Assembly (NCBI GenBank): GCA_036924085.1
Contig: JAVGWX010000011.1
Location: forward strand, 25,000,739-25,064,738
DNA: 64,000 nucleotides
Reading direction: 5' to 3'
Origin: Ariolimax columbianus
Lineage: Eukaryota; Mollusca; Gastropoda; Stylommatophora; Arionidae
Within the stretch, counting starts at the first letter, position 1; each line of letters opens with the position of its first letter. A program made the position numbers and the translations under genes. The notes beneath the pieces are model-generated. The model ran no database searches. It was not told the DNA's origin and worked only from the letters and a program-made list of their open reading frames with translations. Positions 62,496 to 64,000 of the stretch are shown here, piece after piece.

Positions 62496-63790
62496 CTAGC
62501 TGAGCACCGTTTGTGATGCTAGCGCGTCAGGTGGAATGGCTCTGTACCAGCAGCTCCCCGGAGGTGACATCAATGTTGAAGCCTTCATAAAAACGTTCAA
62601 GGATTTCATGTAGCGTTTCTTCTGCCTACTGCCCCCTCTCTCACGATCACCCTGAAACATACGGTTGGGAATGATCTCATTGGACATGTGAGCATCATGC
62701 CCCGACCTTCTTACCTGGACTTTTTGAAGAAGTATTTGGATGCTCAACAAGTTAGTCTTGCTAAGAATTTTAGAGTTAGGCACTTTGATTTGCCATCCGA
62801 TACTCAGCAACCTACGCAAACTGCTCACATGAAAACTATTTAGCTGTCTAGGTTGTCAGTTATAACAGATTGAAATATGGTCCATTGTGCCGTATGAATG
62901 CTGTATGAATGCTGGTTGGAAGGGACGAAATGTGGTAGTGCAGTTCGTACAACTGTTGGTGAGAACTCTGATGTAACCAGGATCGACACCTTGTTCCAAC
63001 TGTGAATGCCAGACAAAATTTGGTTCTACCGAATCAAGCGCCTTTCTTTATAGTAGATGAAGTTGAATATTTATGGCGTCTGGAACTCTCGGGCTGCCTC
63101 AATAAGGCGGCAACAGATTGAAATATGGTCCATTGTGCTGTACGAACGCCGAGATCTTGCCTGTTTCACTGGTTGCGATTCTTCCAGAGTGTTGCGGGCT
63201 CTGGCAAGGATGCATTTTGTTAACAGCTTATAAGTGACTTGGGGAAGAGTAATCGGACGATAGTTTCCTAAATCCTCTCTGTCTCCCTTTTTGTGCAAGA
63301 GTGTTGTTCTCGAGTTGTGCCAGACGGCAGGTGTTTCCCTCGAATGAAGATAACGTGTGCAACTTTGGACTATATCCTGGTAAAGGGTAGCTCGCAAGCC
63401 CGGATCGCCTTCGCAGTAATGCATCTTTACCTGGTAATTCTCCAGATGGCATTGACTCGACAGCAAAGCGAATTTCTGAGGGCAGGTAGTCTGGCAGAGG
63501 GAGTAAAGTGGATAGAGTTCTGATGATATGGACAGGTTGGTAAAGTGTGCTTTCATTATTTACTCCATGCCCAGTTTGAACGTTCTGCGAAACACATCGG
63601 AAGCTTTCAAACAAGGAAGGATTTGGCGGTGTTCGGCAGGCTAATTTGATGCTTCGCCGATATTCAGCAGCTTTCATGCGACGTTCACGGGCAACATTTT
63701 GATGATCATCTTTGTGTTTTTGGCAGCAGATCTTGCGTAAGATGGTGAAGGCTGCGTGCTTGTTTAGACAACGAGCCATCTTACGCAACT
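62496..63790 (-). pseudogene. RTE-type LINE, reverse transcriptase region
   Basis: Minus strand: linker RERRMKAAEYRRSIKLACRT (63695-63640), EIRFAVESMPSGELPGKDAL (~63480-63420), LRATLYQDIVQSCTRYLHSR, AVWHNSRTTLLHKKGDREDL, NYRPITLPQVTYKLLTKCIL and STMDHISICCRLIEAAREFQ (63400-63075). Then DSVEPNFVWHSQLEQGVDPG (~63040-62980), a deletion that removes the YADD core, and the end LQKVQVRRSGHDAHMSNEII (~62720-62660). Same lineage as 10060-11450. Frameshifts and deletion make it inactive. Confidence 0.86.
62870..63148 (-). repeat. ~36-bp direct duplication in the RTE RT
   Basis: CAGATTGAAATATGGTCCAT plus TGTGC(C/T)GTA occurs at about 62872-62902 and 63114-63144. The segment encodes the TMDHISIC motif; its second appearance is out of place in the RT. 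Confidence 0.85.
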
Positions 63791-63887
63791 TCTATAGCAA
63801 AGAGTGGCAGGTGAAATGCGATGTATGGTGTGAGTGGGTGCTAAGAGACTGGTTGCATTTGAAATGGATTGATTTTTTGAGGGTTGT

Positions 63888-64000
63888 TTTTCGTTCGCCT
63901 TATTTCTCTAATCCCCAAGGCGTGTTTGTTGCACTGTGGTTTTTATTTTGCTCCTGCATTTAATGTAAGGGTCTGCTTTCTCCTGCATTTTCTAAGGGTT
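63888..64000 (-). mobile_element. tRNA-derived SINE family A, copy 5, cut by the window end
   Basis: Minus-oriented 3' part: TTCGTTCGCCTTATTTCTCT, CCCCAAGGCG, GGTTTTTATTTTG and TAAGGGTCTGC. About 35 bp of the body (the CGCCTGTCGGCCCAGTG stretch) is missing. The Pol III head would lie beyond position 64000. Confidence 0.85.

Overview
This is eukaryotic, almost certainly invertebrate, DNA. One spliced protein gene sits in about 60 kb of dead non-LTR retrotransposons (LINEs), tRNA-derived SINEs and tandem arrays. There are GT-AG splice sites and Pol III A/B boxes and nothing bacterial. The mix of RTE-type LINEs, RNase H-bearing I/Jockey-type LINEs and many small SINE families resembles mollusc genomes, but that assignment is an impression, not a test.

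The gene is a major royal jelly protein (MRJP)/yellow-family member on the minus strand at 30166-32692. Its two coding exons join in phase 0 to about 450 residues, with a signal peptide, the family cysteines, several N-glycosylation sequons and a hydrophobic C-terminus that could direct GPI anchoring. Its 1174-bp intron holds an RTE 3' end, a mariner 5' end and a copy of a dispersed repeat called D here.

Layout. 0-7.5 kb: microsatellite, tRNA-like repeat, family J, mariner 5' ends, SINE B inside SINE E, an AT-rich blank, SINE A, and a truncated RNase H LINE (I-A). 7.8-9.7 kb: 34-bp and 29-bp minisatellites around a SINE A. 10-15 kb: a minus-strand RTE with internal minisatellites, interrupted by a plus-strand I-B LINE that itself holds a SINE A with an 11-bp target-site duplication (TSD). 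15.3-17.6 kb: family J, a decayed reverse transcriptase (RT), SINE F. 17.6-21.3 kb: a 3.35-kb I-A LINE inserted into SINE C with a 12-bp TSD. 21.7-29.5 kb: minisatellites, RT relics, SINE E and SINE B nested in RNase H LINEs. 30-32.7 kb: the MRJP gene. 32.9-38 kb: I-B LINE with a CR1 3' end in its array, then twenty 97-bp satellite units bounded by family D in opposite orientations. 38.9-43.9 kb: abutting 14-bp, 30-bp and 28-bp arrays. 44-64 kb: more LINE relics, SINEs E, F, C and A, a 64-bp array, and an RTE RT running toward the right end.

The elements do not form a pathway. What ties them together is insertion history, recorded in several exact TSDs, and a recurrent habit: tandem arrays whose unit is a piece of an RTE reading frame. 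I see no new enzymatic or defence system. The best leads are the MRJP-like gene, the RTE-seeded minisatellites and the inverted-repeat-bounded 97-bp satellite. Element letters (A-J, I-A, I-B) are local labels.
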